The translations under genes and the position numbers were made by a program. From the NCBI GenBank assembly GCA_934512155.1, contig CAKSWS010000013.1, positions 1 to 34,465 on the forward strand: 34,465 bases of DNA, read 5' to 3'. The DNA is from an uncultured Eubacterium sp. GTDB taxonomy: Bacteria > Bacillota > Clostridia > Oscillospirales > Acutalibacteraceae. Of the stretch, positions 15,649 to 25,145 are shown in pieces; within the stretch, counting starts at the first letter, position 1, and the number at the start of each line of letters is the position of its first letter. The notes under the pieces were generated by a model, which had not been told where the DNA came from, searched no databases, and saw only the letters and a list, made by a program, of their open reading frames with translations.

Positions 15649-17499
15649 TTACTTTGAAAGCAAAGCATACCTGTAAGGTTCAAGATGAATAAAACCGTTT
15701 TTGCAGGAAGAATCAAAGAAGCTATAAGAATTATTCCACTTCTCACCCACAAAAATATCAACGGCATGTTCGGAATTATTAACAACGGTAATAGTTGAAT
15801 TTTCATCGCAAACACGTTCATAAGCAACAGCATTTGAATTTGCATAAACCGGAACAAATTTACCTGAAACAAACGCTTTGCAACCATGCCTGATTTCGCC
15901 CAAACGCTTATACCATTTCAAAAGTTGAACATTTTGATTTTTCCAATCAAAACAACCTCTGTTAAACGGGTCTTTCATTCCTTGCATGCCGATTTCATCG
16001 CCGTAATAAAGGCTTGGTACGCCCGGCAATGTATATTGAATAAGGCTTGCAATTTTCATCATAGACACGCCTTTTAAATAATCATAATCAGGCAATATAT
16101 TATGCTTATGCTGCCACTGCCTGTCGTGTCCGTCCGGATTACTGCCGGCAAGACGTGTTATAGCTCTTTCGGTATCATGTGTGCCGATATGATTCATTAA
16201 AACATTTAAAACACAGGGCGGATAATTTTCAATAATAGAAAGAATATTATCAAAAAAGCTTTCTGCACCACCGTACTTAACAAAATTTAAAACAGCATTT
16301 GAAAATGGATAATTCATTACGGAATCAAGCTGCTTACCAAGAAGGTATCTACGCCTTTCGCCATAAGCAAATTTTGTAGTTGCATCTTCCCAAACCTCGC
16401 CGATAATAACGGCATTTGGATTTTCAGATTTAACGGCAGAACGCAAATCGTCAAGAAAAACATCAGGCAATTCATCTGCAACATCAAGTCGCCAACCGCT
16501 TATCCCGCACCTTAACCACTTACGCAAAATGCCGTTTTTGCCGCAAATATATTCCCTGTAGCTTTTATCCTCTTCCATAACCTCCGGAAGCAGTTTTATA
16601 CCCCACCAGCTTTCATATTCATCAGGATATTTTGTAAATTTATACCAAGAATAATATGGGCTTTCTTTGCTGTTATAAGCACCTATATCGTTATATCTGC
16701 CATATAAATTAAAATATTTTGAATCGCAGCCGGTATGGCTGAAAACGCCGTCCAAAATAATTGAAATTCCCAATTCTTTTGCAGATTCACAAAGATTTTT
16801 CAAATCCTGCTCAGAACCCAAAAGCGGGTCGATTTTTTCATAATCGGCAGTGTCGTACCTATGATTTGAATGAGCCTCAAAAATAGGATTTAAATAAATG
16901 CAACTTACACCCAACGATTTAATATAAGGTAGTTTTTCTTCAATACCCTTTAAGTCTCCGCCAAAATAATCGTTATTCCACATACCGTTCATTTGACCCT
17001 CGTTCCAATAAGGCTCATCGCCCCATTTACGCATTTCACATTCTTTAGGAACATTACTTTTCGGTGTTTGACTGTTATAAAATCTATCAGGAAAAATTTG
17101 ATAAATCAAACCGCCCTTAATAAAATCCGGGGTTTCAAAACTATCATCATAAACGGTTTGCTGAAAGTCAACGCCGTTTGCATTAAAATCTCCTACCCCC
17201 GCACCCACATTTTTAACAAATGATTTACCCCAAGGCGTGTTTAACTCAAAATGATAAAAATAAAGCCCCGGCGTGGTAGCATAAAAATGCAATTCCCAAT
17301 ATTCAAATTCATCGCCGCACATACCTGCCCAAAACATAGAATAATAAACAGTTTGCTCATTTTCCTTTGTTACAGCCAAATTTGCACCGTTGCAATGAAT
17401 ATTGCGTGGAACAATTATTCTTAATTTAACTTTTTCATTTGTTTTTATTGCCGAAATTAAAGATTTATATTCTTTATTTCTCGAATTAAAAATTTGCAT
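15649..17499 (-). CDS. GH13 alpha-glucan hydrolase (neopullulanase/cyclomaltodextrinase-like)
   Basis: A 616-residue cytoplasmic glycoside hydrolase of family 13, with no signal peptide. An N-terminal beta-sandwich (about residues 1-125) of the neopullulanase kind precedes the barrel. The barrel has region I DGVFSH (250-255), region II WRLDVADE with nucleophile D339, region III GEVWED with acid/base E368, and region IV NHIGTHDTERA with D442. All three catalytic acids are present. It would cleave alpha-1,4 (possibly alpha-1,6 or cyclic) maltooligosaccharides, complementing the glycogen phosphorylase encoded just upstream. The ATG at 17499 lies only ten bases after the T run of the glgP terminator, and no good Shine-Dalgarno is visible. 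Confidence 0.9.
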   Translation of the reverse strand: MQIFNSRNKEYKSLISAIKTNEKVKLRIIVPRNIHCNGANLAVTKENEQTVYYSMFWAGMCGDEFEYWELHFYATTPGLYFYHFELNTPWGKSFVKNVGAGVGDFNANGVDFQQTVYDDSFETPDFIKGGLIYQIFPDRFYNSQTPKSNVPKECEMRKWGDEPYWNEGQMNGMWNNDYFGGDLKGIEEKLPYIKSLGVSCIYLNPIFEAHSNHRYDTADYEKIDPLLGSEQDLKNLCESAKELGISIILDGVFSHTGCDSKYFNLYGRYNDIGAYNSKESPYYSWYKFTKYPDEYESWWGIKLLPEVMEEDKSYREYICGKNGILRKWLRCGISGWRLDVADELPDVFLDDLRSAVKSENPNAVIIGEVWEDATTKFAYGERRRYLLGKQLDSVMNYPFSNAVLNFVKYGGAESFFDNILSIIENYPPCVLNVLMNHIGTHDTERAITRLAGSNPDGHDRQWQHKHNILPDYDYLKGVSMMKIASLIQYTLPGVPSLYYGDEIGMQGMKDPFNRGCFDWKNQNVQLLKWYKRLGEIRHGCKAFVSGKFVPVYANSNAVAYERVCDENSTITVVNNSEHAVDIFVGEKWNNSYSFFDSSCKNGFIHLEPYRYALLSK

Positions 17500-17509
17500 A
17501 TATTAACGC

Positions 17510-17536
17510 AAAAAGGACGGAGCACCGTCCTTTTTT
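17510..17536 (-). terminator. Hairpin terminator between glgP and the GH13 gene
   Basis: GGACGG (17515-17520) and CCGTCC (17525-17530), extended by A/T pairs, make a compact stem with a four-base loop, followed on the minus strand by five T. It starts five bases after the glgP stop and ends ten bases before the next start codon, so it may act as an attenuator rather than an end point. Confidence 0.75.
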
Positions 17537-17540
17537 CACC

Positions 17541-20039
17541 TTATTTTGATTTTTTTGCCGTTTTCTTTTTTGGCGTTTTTTTAACTTCCGCAGGCATTAC
17601 TTCTTCTTTAACAACCTTTTTTGCCGGCTTTGATTTTATCTGAACCGGCTTTGTGTGCCAAATATTATTTGCATAATCCATAATAGAACGGTCTGCACTG
17701 AACACACCTGCACCACTGATATTCATTAATGACATTTTAGCAAATTTTTCCGCATCCCTATATGTTTCGGCAGAAAACTGCTGTGCCTTTTGATAATCGG
17801 CAAAATCAGCAAGTGCCATATAAGGATCTACATTCATAAGACTTGATGTAATTTCGCCGAACAATTTACCATTAACACCCATATTGATAAAATCAATAAC
17901 ACCTTTAAGAATAGGATTGTTATTAATGTAATTCATGGGATAATAACCTGATTTTTGAAGTTGCTGAACCTCAGGAGTTTTAAGGCCGAACAAGAAAATA
18001 TTATCATTGCCTACAGCCTGTGCAATTTCAACATTTGCACCGTCTAAAGTTCCCAAAGTAACGGCACCGTTAAGCATAAGTTTCATATTACCCGTGCCTG
18101 AAGCTTCTGTGCCGGCAAGAGAAATTTGCTCTGAAATATCTGCGGCAGGCATAAGAATTTCCGCAAGAGAAACATTATATTCTTCCATAAATACAACTTT
18201 AAGCTTTTTATTTACATCAGGGTCATTATTAATAAGCTTTGACAAAGAATCAATAAGCTCGATAGTCTTTTTTGCCATAAAATAACCGGGAGCGGCTTTT
18301 GAAGCAAAAATATAAGTTCTCGGCACAAAATCTGCGTTTGGATTTGCTTTAAGCATTTGATATTCCGCAATGATATTAAGAATATTAAGACTTTGACGCT
18401 TATATTCGTGAAGTCGTTTAACCTGAACATCAAAAATAGAATTGGGGTCAATTTCAACACCGTTTCTCTTTTTAACAACTTCTGCAAAACGAACCTTGTT
18501 TTCGTATTTAATTTTTTGCAACGTTTCAAGAACCTGTTTATCGTCTTTATAATCACGAAGTTTTAAAAGCTCATCGCTTTGAGTAATAAAACCGTCGCCG
18601 ATAAGTTCTGTTATAAATGAAGTAAGCTTTGGATTTGCCTGACAAATCCATCTTCTGAAAGCAATGCCGTTTGTAACATTTTTAAATTTTTCCGGAGTAA
18701 CAGTATAAAAATCATTAAATACGGTTTCCTTCAAAATTTCGGAATGAAGTGCGGAAACGCCGTTTACGGAATGAGAACCCGCTACGCAAAGGTTTGCCAT
18801 TCTTACAACGCCACCGGAAACGATTGCCATTCTTTCAACCTTATCGGCATCATGTGAAATGCTCCAAATATAAGCACGGAATCGATTGTCAATTTCCTTT
18901 GTAATTTGATAAATACGAGGCAAAAGTCTGCTGTATAGCTCTTCACTCCAGCATTCAAGTGCTTCTTTCATAACTGTATGATTTGTATAAGCAACAGTAT
19001 TTGTAACAATATTCCAAGCTGTATCCCAATCATATCCGCATTCATCAAGCATAATACGCATAAGTTCAGGAATTGCCATTGTAGGATGTGTATCGTTAAT
19101 ATGAATTGCAATTTTTTCTGCCAAATTATCTAACGTGCCGTATTTTGTTAAATGGCGCTGAATAATATCCTGAATAGAAGCAGAAACAAGAAAATATTGC
19201 TGGCGAAGCCTTAATGACTTACCCTCCGGTGAGTTATCAGCAGGATAAAGAACCTTTGAAATAGCCTCTGCCATTGCTGATTGCTCCATAGCTTTAATAA
19301 ATGAACCTTGGTTGAAAAGGCTCATATCAAGTTCAGGCTTAACTGAAGCCCAAAGACGAAGACGTGAAACGCCGTTACCCTTACCTGAAACATACATATC
19401 ATAAGGCACTGCTGTTACAGTGTTGCAATCACGAAGTTCAACATGATGATAGTCGCCATCCCAGCTATCATCAACCCAGCCTTCAAAATTAACTTTTACA
19501 GACCTTTCCTCACGAGGAACAAGCCAAACATCGCCACCGGGAAGCCAGAAATCCGGCAATTCGGTTTGCCAGCCGTCAATTAACTTTTGCTTAAAAATAC
19601 CTGCTTCATAACGAATTGAGTAACCCATTGACTGAAAGCCGTTAGTAGCAAGCCCGTCAAGATAGCAAGCAGCAAGTCTGCCTAAACCGCCATTGCCTAA
19701 ACCTGCATCCGGTTCTTCGTCATAAAGATTATCAAGTTTAACGTCAAAACTTTTAAGAGCTTCTTCAAAAACGTCAATAAGACCTAAATTATAAAGATTG
19801 TTTTTTAATGAACGACCCATAAGAAATTCCATGCAAAGATAATAGATCTGCTTGGAATCCTGACCTTCCGCCTCTTTGCGGAATTCGCTGTTTTCATATG
19901 CAAGCTCATCACGAACAATCATTGCAACAGCCTTGTAATATTGCTCCATTGAAGCTGTTTCGGGAGTAACACCAAAGAAATGACTTAACTTATCGTTAAT
20001 CATTTTCTTTGCCTGCGAAACAGAAATATTTGAATTCAT
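17541..20039 (-). CDS. glgP: Glycogen/alpha-glucan phosphorylase with lysine-rich tail
   Basis: An 832-residue GT35 phosphorylase that releases glucose-1-phosphate from intracellular glycogen or maltodextrin using PLP. Family blocks: GNGGLGRLAACYLDGLAT near the N-terminus, IHINDTHPTMAIPELMR in the middle, VQVKRLHEYKRQSLNILN, and the PLP-lysine region EASGTGNMKLMLNGAVTLGTLDGANVEI. I chose ATG at 20039 because GGAGGA lies nine bases ahead; the TTG five codons earlier overlaps that site. The last 35 or so residues go beyond the normal end (which falls near IMDYANNIWH) and form a basic, Lys/Pro/Val-rich tail (KPAKKVVKEE, KKTPKKKTAKKSK). That tail is not part of the enzyme fold. Confidence 0.96.
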   Translation of the reverse strand: MNSNISVSQAKKMINDKLSHFFGVTPETASMEQYYKAVAMIVRDELAYENSEFRKEAEGQDSKQIYYLCMEFLMGRSLKNNLYNLGLIDVFEEALKSFDVKLDNLYDEEPDAGLGNGGLGRLAACYLDGLATNGFQSMGYSIRYEAGIFKQKLIDGWQTELPDFWLPGGDVWLVPREERSVKVNFEGWVDDSWDGDYHHVELRDCNTVTAVPYDMYVSGKGNGVSRLRLWASVKPELDMSLFNQGSFIKAMEQSAMAEAISKVLYPADNSPEGKSLRLRQQYFLVSASIQDIIQRHLTKYGTLDNLAEKIAIHINDTHPTMAIPELMRIMLDECGYDWDTAWNIVTNTVAYTNHTVMKEALECWSEELYSRLLPRIYQITKEIDNRFRAYIWSISHDADKVERMAIVSGGVVRMANLCVAGSHSVNGVSALHSEILKETVFNDFYTVTPEKFKNVTNGIAFRRWICQANPKLTSFITELIGDGFITQSDELLKLRDYKDDKQVLETLQKIKYENKVRFAEVVKKRNGVEIDPNSIFDVQVKRLHEYKRQSLNILNIIAEYQMLKANPNADFVPRTYIFASKAAPGYFMAKKTIELIDSLSKLINNDPDVNKKLKVVFMEEYNVSLAEILMPAADISEQISLAGTEASGTGNMKLMLNGAVTLGTLDGANVEIAQAVGNDNIFLFGLKTPEVQQLQKSGYYPMNYINNNPILKGVIDFINMGVNGKLFGEITSSLMNVDPYMALADFADYQKAQQFSAETYRDAEKFAKMSLMNISGAGVFSADRSIMDYANNIWHTKPVQIKSKPAKKVVKEEVMPAEVKKTPKKKTAKKSK

Positions 20040-20096
20040 ATACAAATCCTCCAAAAAATTTATATTAAAACATCACTTTTTAAGTTTTATTTGTTA

Positions 20097-20125
20097 ATTA
20101 TACACTAAAAACAGCGTTTTATCAA
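20097..20125 (-). promoter_or_regulatory. Promoter of glgP
   Basis: TTGATA (20120-20125) and TATAAT (20097-20102) on the minus strand with a 17-base spacer. The expected start is about 50 bases before the ATG. The -35 box lies only 19 bases past the flippase stop, and no terminator is visible between the two genes. Confidence 0.7.
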
Positions 20126-20143
20126 TACCCACTATTATATATA

Positions 20144-21586
20144 CTATGCATTTTTTCCTTTTCTTTTCAGGAATTTTCCCAAAACAAGTTTGATTATATC
20201 AATAACAGACCTGATATTAATTAAAATAACAGCAATACCAAGAACTGCGGAAATTGCAAAACTTTGCCACTGACCTCCGCCGATTTCAAGTATTGTAACA
20301 ACAGCAGTTGCCAAAAGCAACAAAACAGAGCTTAAAAAAGAAACGTAATTAATTTTTATATTTACAAACTGCTTTGTATTAAATATACGCAAAATGAATA
20401 CTACAATAAATGAAATTGCCGTTGCTATTGCCGCACCGTAAGCCTGAAAACGAGGTATTAAAATAAGGTTAAGAACAATGTTGGTTATTGCACCTGTGCC
20501 TGCCGTAAGCATTGAAAGGACACTTTTTTTCTCTGCCATATAAACCGAAGCATAAAAATTAACAAAGCAAGAGAATGTTGTGGCAATTACAAGAATAGGC
20601 ACATAATGCCATGAATCATAATAATCCTTACCCAAATAAACAGATGTAATAATTCGGGCGAAAATTATTAAAAAGGCACCCACGGATATTAAAGCTCCGC
20701 TGTAAACCTTAAACACCTTTGTAAAGAATTCGGATTTTCCCTTATTGTCGTACTCATCAACAGCAGAAAGCTGCCAAGCATCAATAAATATTGAAGCAAA
20801 AATAACAACAAAATTAGGAATTTTATAAGCCGAAGTATAAATACCGCTTAAAGAAACGCCGTTAAAATAGGTTACCATATACTGGTCGGAAACATTAATT
20901 ATCCACCAAAGAATAATTGTTGGAATAAGAGGAATACAATACTTAAGCATAGGCACAAGCGTATGTTTTTTTAAACCGTGCTTAAAATCGAGATAGCGCC
21001 ATAATTTTGCTACAATAAACATAAACAAAACAGAAAGCATATCGCTTGTAAAAATTGCAAGAATATAGCCATATATTCCCCACTTAAATGCACCTAAGTA
21101 AAGAAACGTAAATCCTGCCGATGTGGCTGTTGCTATAACCCCATCCACGGCATAAAGTTTAACATGACCCGAACCGCGCACAAACTGCTGTGTAAGCTGG
21201 CGCAAAGATGAACCAAGAAGCATTAAATAAAGCAAAATAGCATACTTGCCCAAATAAAAGTCATTAATATTAATTTTATAAACCACAGGGTAAAACAAAC
21301 AAAAAACGGCAAAACCGATTAATGTTGTGGCAACACCTGTTGTAAGAACACACTTTTTATCACTTTTTTTATCAAGTGCAAAACGCAGGCAAGCAGAATT
21401 AACCGCCAATGTTACAATAGGAACAAGAATGTTAACTGCATTTTGAATTAATGTTGCACCGCCAAAATCCCCTGTAGCCATAACACGGGTATAGAAAAAA
21501 GTTAAAACAACAGAAAGCAATTTTGACGAAAAAGTTCCTATTGCAAAAATTATTGTGTTAGAAGCAAGTTTTTTATACTTATCCAT
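20144..21586 (-). CDS. Polysaccharide/lipid-linked oligosaccharide flippase (MATE-like PST family)
   Basis: A 480-residue integral membrane protein with 12-14 hydrophobic segments along its whole length. The N-terminus KLASNTIIFAIGTFSSKLLSVV is the standard opening of Wzx/PST-type flippases, with an early TRVM segment. Such proteins carry undecaprenyl-linked glycans across the membrane. It follows proA by 15 bases with AGGAGA before the ATG, so it is the third gene of a proBA operon. There is no other polysaccharide gene beside it; the substrate is unknown, and it lies 15 kb from the polysaccharide cluster in this window. Confidence 0.88.
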   Translation of the reverse strand: MDKYKKLASNTIIFAIGTFSSKLLSVVLTFFYTRVMATGDFGGATLIQNAVNILVPIVTLAVNSACLRFALDKKSDKKCVLTTGVATTLIGFAVFCLFYPVVYKININDFYLGKYAILLYLMLLGSSLRQLTQQFVRGSGHVKLYAVDGVIATATSAGFTFLYLGAFKWGIYGYILAIFTSDMLSVLFMFIVAKLWRYLDFKHGLKKHTLVPMLKYCIPLIPTIILWWIINVSDQYMVTYFNGVSLSGIYTSAYKIPNFVVIFASIFIDAWQLSAVDEYDNKGKSEFFTKVFKVYSGALISVGAFLIIFARIITSVYLGKDYYDSWHYVPILVIATTFSCFVNFYASVYMAEKKSVLSMLTAGTGAITNIVLNLILIPRFQAYGAAIATAISFIVVFILRIFNTKQFVNIKINYVSFLSSVLLLLATAVVTILEIGGGQWQSFAISAVLGIAVILINIRSVIDIIKLVLGKFLKRKGKNA

Positions 21587-21601
21587 AAAATCTCCTAATG
21601 A

Positions 21602-22837
21602 CTATCTTGTTTGACCGTTTCCGAAAATCAAATACTTTGTTGTAGTTAATTCACGAAGCCCCATAGGTCCACGGGCATGAAGTTTTTGAGTTGAAATGCC
21701 GATCTCGGCACCCAAACCGAATTCGCCGCCGTCTGTAAATCTTGTGGAAGCATTAACATAAACAGAAGAAGAATCAATTCTTGCCATAAAAGTTTTTGCA
21801 TTTTCTTTATTTTCGGTAATAATAGCTTCACTGTGGCGGGTTGAGTATTTATTAATATGTTTTATTGCCTCATCAAGATTATTAACGGTTTTAACGCTGA
21901 TAATATAATCAAGATATTCCGTACCGTAATCCTCTTCTGTTGCCGGAACAATTCCGGAACAAACAGACTGTGCCGTTTCGTCTCCACGAATTTCAACGTT
22001 TTTAGTATCTAAAAGTTTTTTTATTTCCGGCAAAGCTTTTGCAATAATATTTTTATGAATAACAAGGCTTTCGCAAGCATTGCAAACGCCTATACGCTGT
22101 GTTTTTGCATTAAAAATTATTTTTGCAGCCATATCAACATTTGCACTTTCATCAACATAAATATGGCAATTTCCCGAGCCGGTTTCAATAACGGGAACAG
22201 AAGAATTTTCAACTACGCTTTTAATTAAGCCTTTTCCTCCTCTTGGAATAAGGCAATCCAAATAGCCGTTCATTTTCATCATTTGATTAGCGGATTCACG
22301 AGAAGTATCTTTAACAAGTTGAATAACATTTTCATCAAATCCCACAGATTTAACGGCGTTTCGCATAATATCGGCAATAGCTGTATTTGAACAAATTGCC
22401 TCTTTACCGCCTCTTAAAATAACGGCATTTGAGCTTTTTAGGCAAAGCACGGCAGCATCTGCCGTAACATTTGGCCTTGCTTCATATATAATGCCGATTA
22501 CACCGATAGGAACAGAAATTTTTTCTATTTCAAGACCGTTAGGTCTGCTGATTTTATCAAGTACTAAACCGCATGGGTCAGGCAATGCAACAACATCTTC
22601 TACTCCTTTTGCAATACCTTCGATTCTGTCTTTATCAAGCATAAGCCTGTCTAACATAGCGGGGTTTAAACCGGCATTTTCACCGTGTTCCAAATCTTTT
22701 TTATTTTCTTCTATAATATAATCGCTGTTTTCCCTTAATGCTTTTGCTATTGCCGTTAAAGCGCTGTTTTTTTGCGCAGATGTAACGGTTGAAAGAAAAT
22801 CCTTTGCAGCAAGAGCGTTATTGCCAAGTGTAATCAA
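21602..22837 (-). CDS. proA: Gamma-glutamyl phosphate reductase
   Basis: A 411-residue NADPH-dependent reductase of the aldehyde dehydrogenase superfamily, second step of proline synthesis. The catalytic cysteine lies in QRIGVCNACESLVIH. Other family blocks are GVIGIIYEARPNVTADAA, LRGGKEA and FGLGAEIGISTQKLHARGPMGL. It starts with TTG one base after the proB stop, with AAAGGGTG about eight bases ahead. Coupled translation would keep the two enzymes, which hand over an unstable acyl phosphate, in balance. Confidence 0.97.
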   Translation of the reverse strand: MITLGNNALAAKDFLSTVTSAQKNSALTAIAKALRENSDYIIEENKKDLEHGENAGLNPAMLDRLMLDKDRIEGIAKGVEDVVALPDPCGLVLDKISRPNGLEIEKISVPIGVIGIIYEARPNVTADAAVLCLKSSNAVILRGGKEAICSNTAIADIMRNAVKSVGFDENVIQLVKDTSRESANQMMKMNGYLDCLIPRGGKGLIKSVVENSSVPVIETGSGNCHIYVDESANVDMAAKIIFNAKTQRIGVCNACESLVIHKNIIAKALPEIKKLLDTKNVEIRGDETAQSVCSGIVPATEEDYGTEYLDYIISVKTVNNLDEAIKHINKYSTRHSEAIITENKENAKTFMARIDSSSVYVNASTRFTDGGEFGLGAEIGISTQKLHARGPMGLRELTTTKYLIFGNGQTR

Positions 22838-22838
22838 T

Positions 22839-23618
22839 TTATTTCACCCTTTCAAAATAAGTACCCACACGTCTGCCGTTAAGTACATGGTAAATATCCG
22901 TAGGCTTTGAGCCATTCATAATAACAACAGGTATACCTGCTGAAGTTGCAATTTCAGCGGCTTTAACTTTTGTTACAAATCCGCCTGTACCCTTTGAACC
23001 TGCACCGCCTGCAATATTTCTGATATTATCATCAATTTTTTCAACGTAAGAAATTAATTTAGCATCCGGATTCTCGGAAGGATTACTGTCATATAGACCG
23101 TCTGTATCCGTTAGCATAATAAGCAAGTCTGCATTTGTAATTGTTGCAACCGTAGCGGAAAGACAATCGTTGTCGCCGTAAAAAAGTTCTTCAATAGAAA
23201 CAGAGTCATTTTCATTTACAACAGGAACGCAGTCAAACTCTAAAATTTGATTAAATGTATCAATAAGATGCCCTCTGCTTTCCTCACGAGCCAACGCATC
23301 TGTTGTAAAAAGAAGTTGGCTTACAACAACATCATACTCGGAAAACAATTTATCATAAAGAAACATAAGTTCGCTTTGACCCACTGCGGCAGCAGCTTGA
23401 AGTTTTTTTGCCTCTTTAGGTTTTTCCTCAAGCCTAAGCCTGCTCATTCCGATGGCAATAGCACCTGAAGAAACAAGTATGATTTGATAACCGGCATTTT
23501 TTAAATCAGATAAAACCGAAACTAATTTTGCAATTCTGGCAATATTTGTTTTGCCTGTTTTATGAGTTAAAGTTGACGTGCCAACCTTAACAACAATTCT
23601 TTTTCCGCTTTCTAACAT
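22839..23618 (-). CDS. proB: Glutamate 5-kinase, short form without PUA domain
   Basis: A 259-residue amino-acid kinase, the first and usually feedback-inhibited step of proline synthesis. It starts RIVVKVGTSTL, contains VSSGAIAIGMSRL, the glutamate-binding PVVNENDSVS and GDNDCLSA, and the nucleotide site TDTDGLYDSNP, and ends with GGFVTKVKAAEIATSAGIPVVI. The C-terminal PUA domain of the 370-residue form is absent, as is common in this group. GAGGA precedes the ATG. Confidence 0.97.
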   Translation of the reverse strand: MLESGKRIVVKVGTSTLTHKTGKTNIARIAKLVSVLSDLKNAGYQIILVSSGAIAIGMSRLRLEEKPKEAKKLQAAAAVGQSELMFLYDKLFSEYDVVVSQLLFTTDALAREESRGHLIDTFNQILEFDCVPVVNENDSVSIEELFYGDNDCLSATVATITNADLLIMLTDTDGLYDSNPSENPDAKLISYVEKIDDNIRNIAGGAGSKGTGGFVTKVKAAEIATSAGIPVVIMNGSKPTDIYHVLNGRRVGTYFERVK

Positions 23619-23663
23619 TTTAAGTCCTCTTAATCATAACAAAATAAATAATTGTAAAATAAA

Positions 23664-23692
23664 AGTATATATACTTAATAAGTATAACACAA
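23664..23692 (-). promoter_or_regulatory. Possible promoter of proB-proA-flippase
   Basis: TTGTGT (23687-23692) and TATACT (23664-23669) with a 17-base spacer on the minus strand; the -10 is good, the -35 weak. The -10 overlaps a 14-base palindrome AAGTATATATACTT (23663-23676), which could be an operator or just low-complexity A/T. Confidence 0.35.
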
Positions 23693-23767
23693 ACACACAA
23701 GGCAATAAAAGACTTTTTTGTATGTTTTTAGAATTAAAGGGCAAAATTAAAGTGGAGGAATGATAAA

Positions 23768-25099
23768 ATGAACATCAGAACCACAGTTAGGGCCGCTTCT
23801 TTTGCAATTTGCTTTATAATTGCACTGGCAGCGTTTGCAATTAAAGGCACAACAGACAGTACACGGTACAAAGCAAAATTAGAAGCTACCTACCAAGCAA
23901 GCTTAACCGAACTTGCAGAATGCTTGGATTCAATCGAAACAAATTTAACAAAAAGTGCATATGCCACAACGCCGAATATGACGGCAACTCTTTCACGTGA
24001 TTTATACAGCGAATGCAACACGGCAAAAAACGCACTCTCTCAACTGCCGATTGAACAAATGAATTTAAGCGGTGCTTATAAATTTTTAAGCCAAGCATCC
24101 GATTATGCAAACTACCTTTCTTCAAAAATAAGCAGCGGTGAAGAAATAAGTGATAAAGAATATAAAAACATGAATATTTTACTTTCATATGCAAAAGCAT
24201 ACTCAAAAAGCGTTAGTGAAATGGTAAATAAATGTGCATACGGCAACAAAATAACAGACAATGAAATTAGAGCGAGCAATTCAAAAAACAAAACATCATC
24301 ATTATCCATTGATTTTACACAGGCAGAAAATACATTTAAAGATTACCCCACACTGATATATGACGGTCCTTTTGCAGACGCAGTGCTTAATAAAGAATCA
24401 TCATTATTAAAAGCCGAAAATGAAATAACGAAAGAAAACGCAATGAAAATTGCCGCAACGGTTTTAAAAACAAGCACAGAAAAACTTAACACCAAATCAG
24501 ATGAATACGGCAAAATACCATGCTATGTTTTTGAATGTGACGGCTGTTACACAGCAATAACAAAGCAAGGCGGTTATGTGGCATATATTTTAAATTCCAA
24601 CAAAGCGGAAAGCCAAACCATTACAGAAGAAAATGCGATTAATTTAGGAAAAGCACAACTTGAAAAAATTGGCTACAAAAATATGGAAAGCACATATTAC
24701 ACTGTTAATAACAATGTGTGCTTAATAAATTATGCCTACACGGAAAACAATACAATTTACTATTCCGATTTAATAAAAGTGGGCATTTCTTTAAACGACG
24801 GAAAAATTTATTCTTTGGAAGCAGAAGGATATTTAACCAACCATTGTCAAAGGCAAGATTTTAAAGATGAAATAAGCCTGTCAGACGCAGAAGCGGAAAT
24901 TTCCGACAATGCGGAAATTATTTCAGCACAAAAAGCAATAATTCCTCTAAATAACGGAAAAGAAGCCCGGTGCTACGAATTTCATTGTAAAAATAAAAAT
25001 AATGATGAAGAAGTTTTGATTTATACAAATACAGAAACAGGCGAAGAAGAAAACATTTTGCTGCTTCTGTATTCTGATAACGGAACACTTACAAAATAA
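23768..25099 (+). CDS. ypeB: YpeB-like spore germination protein
   Basis: A 443-residue protein with one N-terminal membrane helix (AASFAICFIIALAAFAIKG) and a long helical region (about 30-170) with regularly spaced YANYL, NILLSYAKAYS type segments. A C-terminal half follows with PepSY-like repeats (ITKENAMKIAATVLK, ITEENAINLGKAQLEKIGY). This is the layout of YpeB, which in Bacillus localises and stabilises the cortex-lytic enzyme SleB in the spore inner membrane. GGAGG lies nine bases before the ATG. No sleB is adjacent, whereas the two usually form an operon; a small lipoprotein gene follows instead. The assignment rests on architecture and repeat pattern. Confidence 0.82.
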   Translation: MNIRTTVRAASFAICFIIALAAFAIKGTTDSTRYKAKLEATYQASLTELAECLDSIETNLTKSAYATTPNMTATLSRDLYSECNTAKNALSQLPIEQMNLSGAYKFLSQASDYANYLSSKISSGEEISDKEYKNMNILLSYAKAYSKSVSEMVNKCAYGNKITDNEIRASNSKNKTSSLSIDFTQAENTFKDYPTLIYDGPFADAVLNKESSLLKAENEITKENAMKIAATVLKTSTEKLNTKSDEYGKIPCYVFECDGCYTAITKQGGYVAYILNSNKAESQTITEENAINLGKAQLEKIGYKNMESTYYTVNNNVCLINYAYTENNTIYYSDLIKVGISLNDGKIYSLEAEGYLTNHCQRQDFKDEISLSDAEAEISDNAEIISAQKAIIPLNNGKEARCYEFHCKNKNNDEEVLIYTNTETGEEENILLLLYSDNGTLTK

Positions 25100-25145
25100 A
25101 TTAATATTAAACAATAAATAGGAAACAATATTAAAGAAAGAATGA

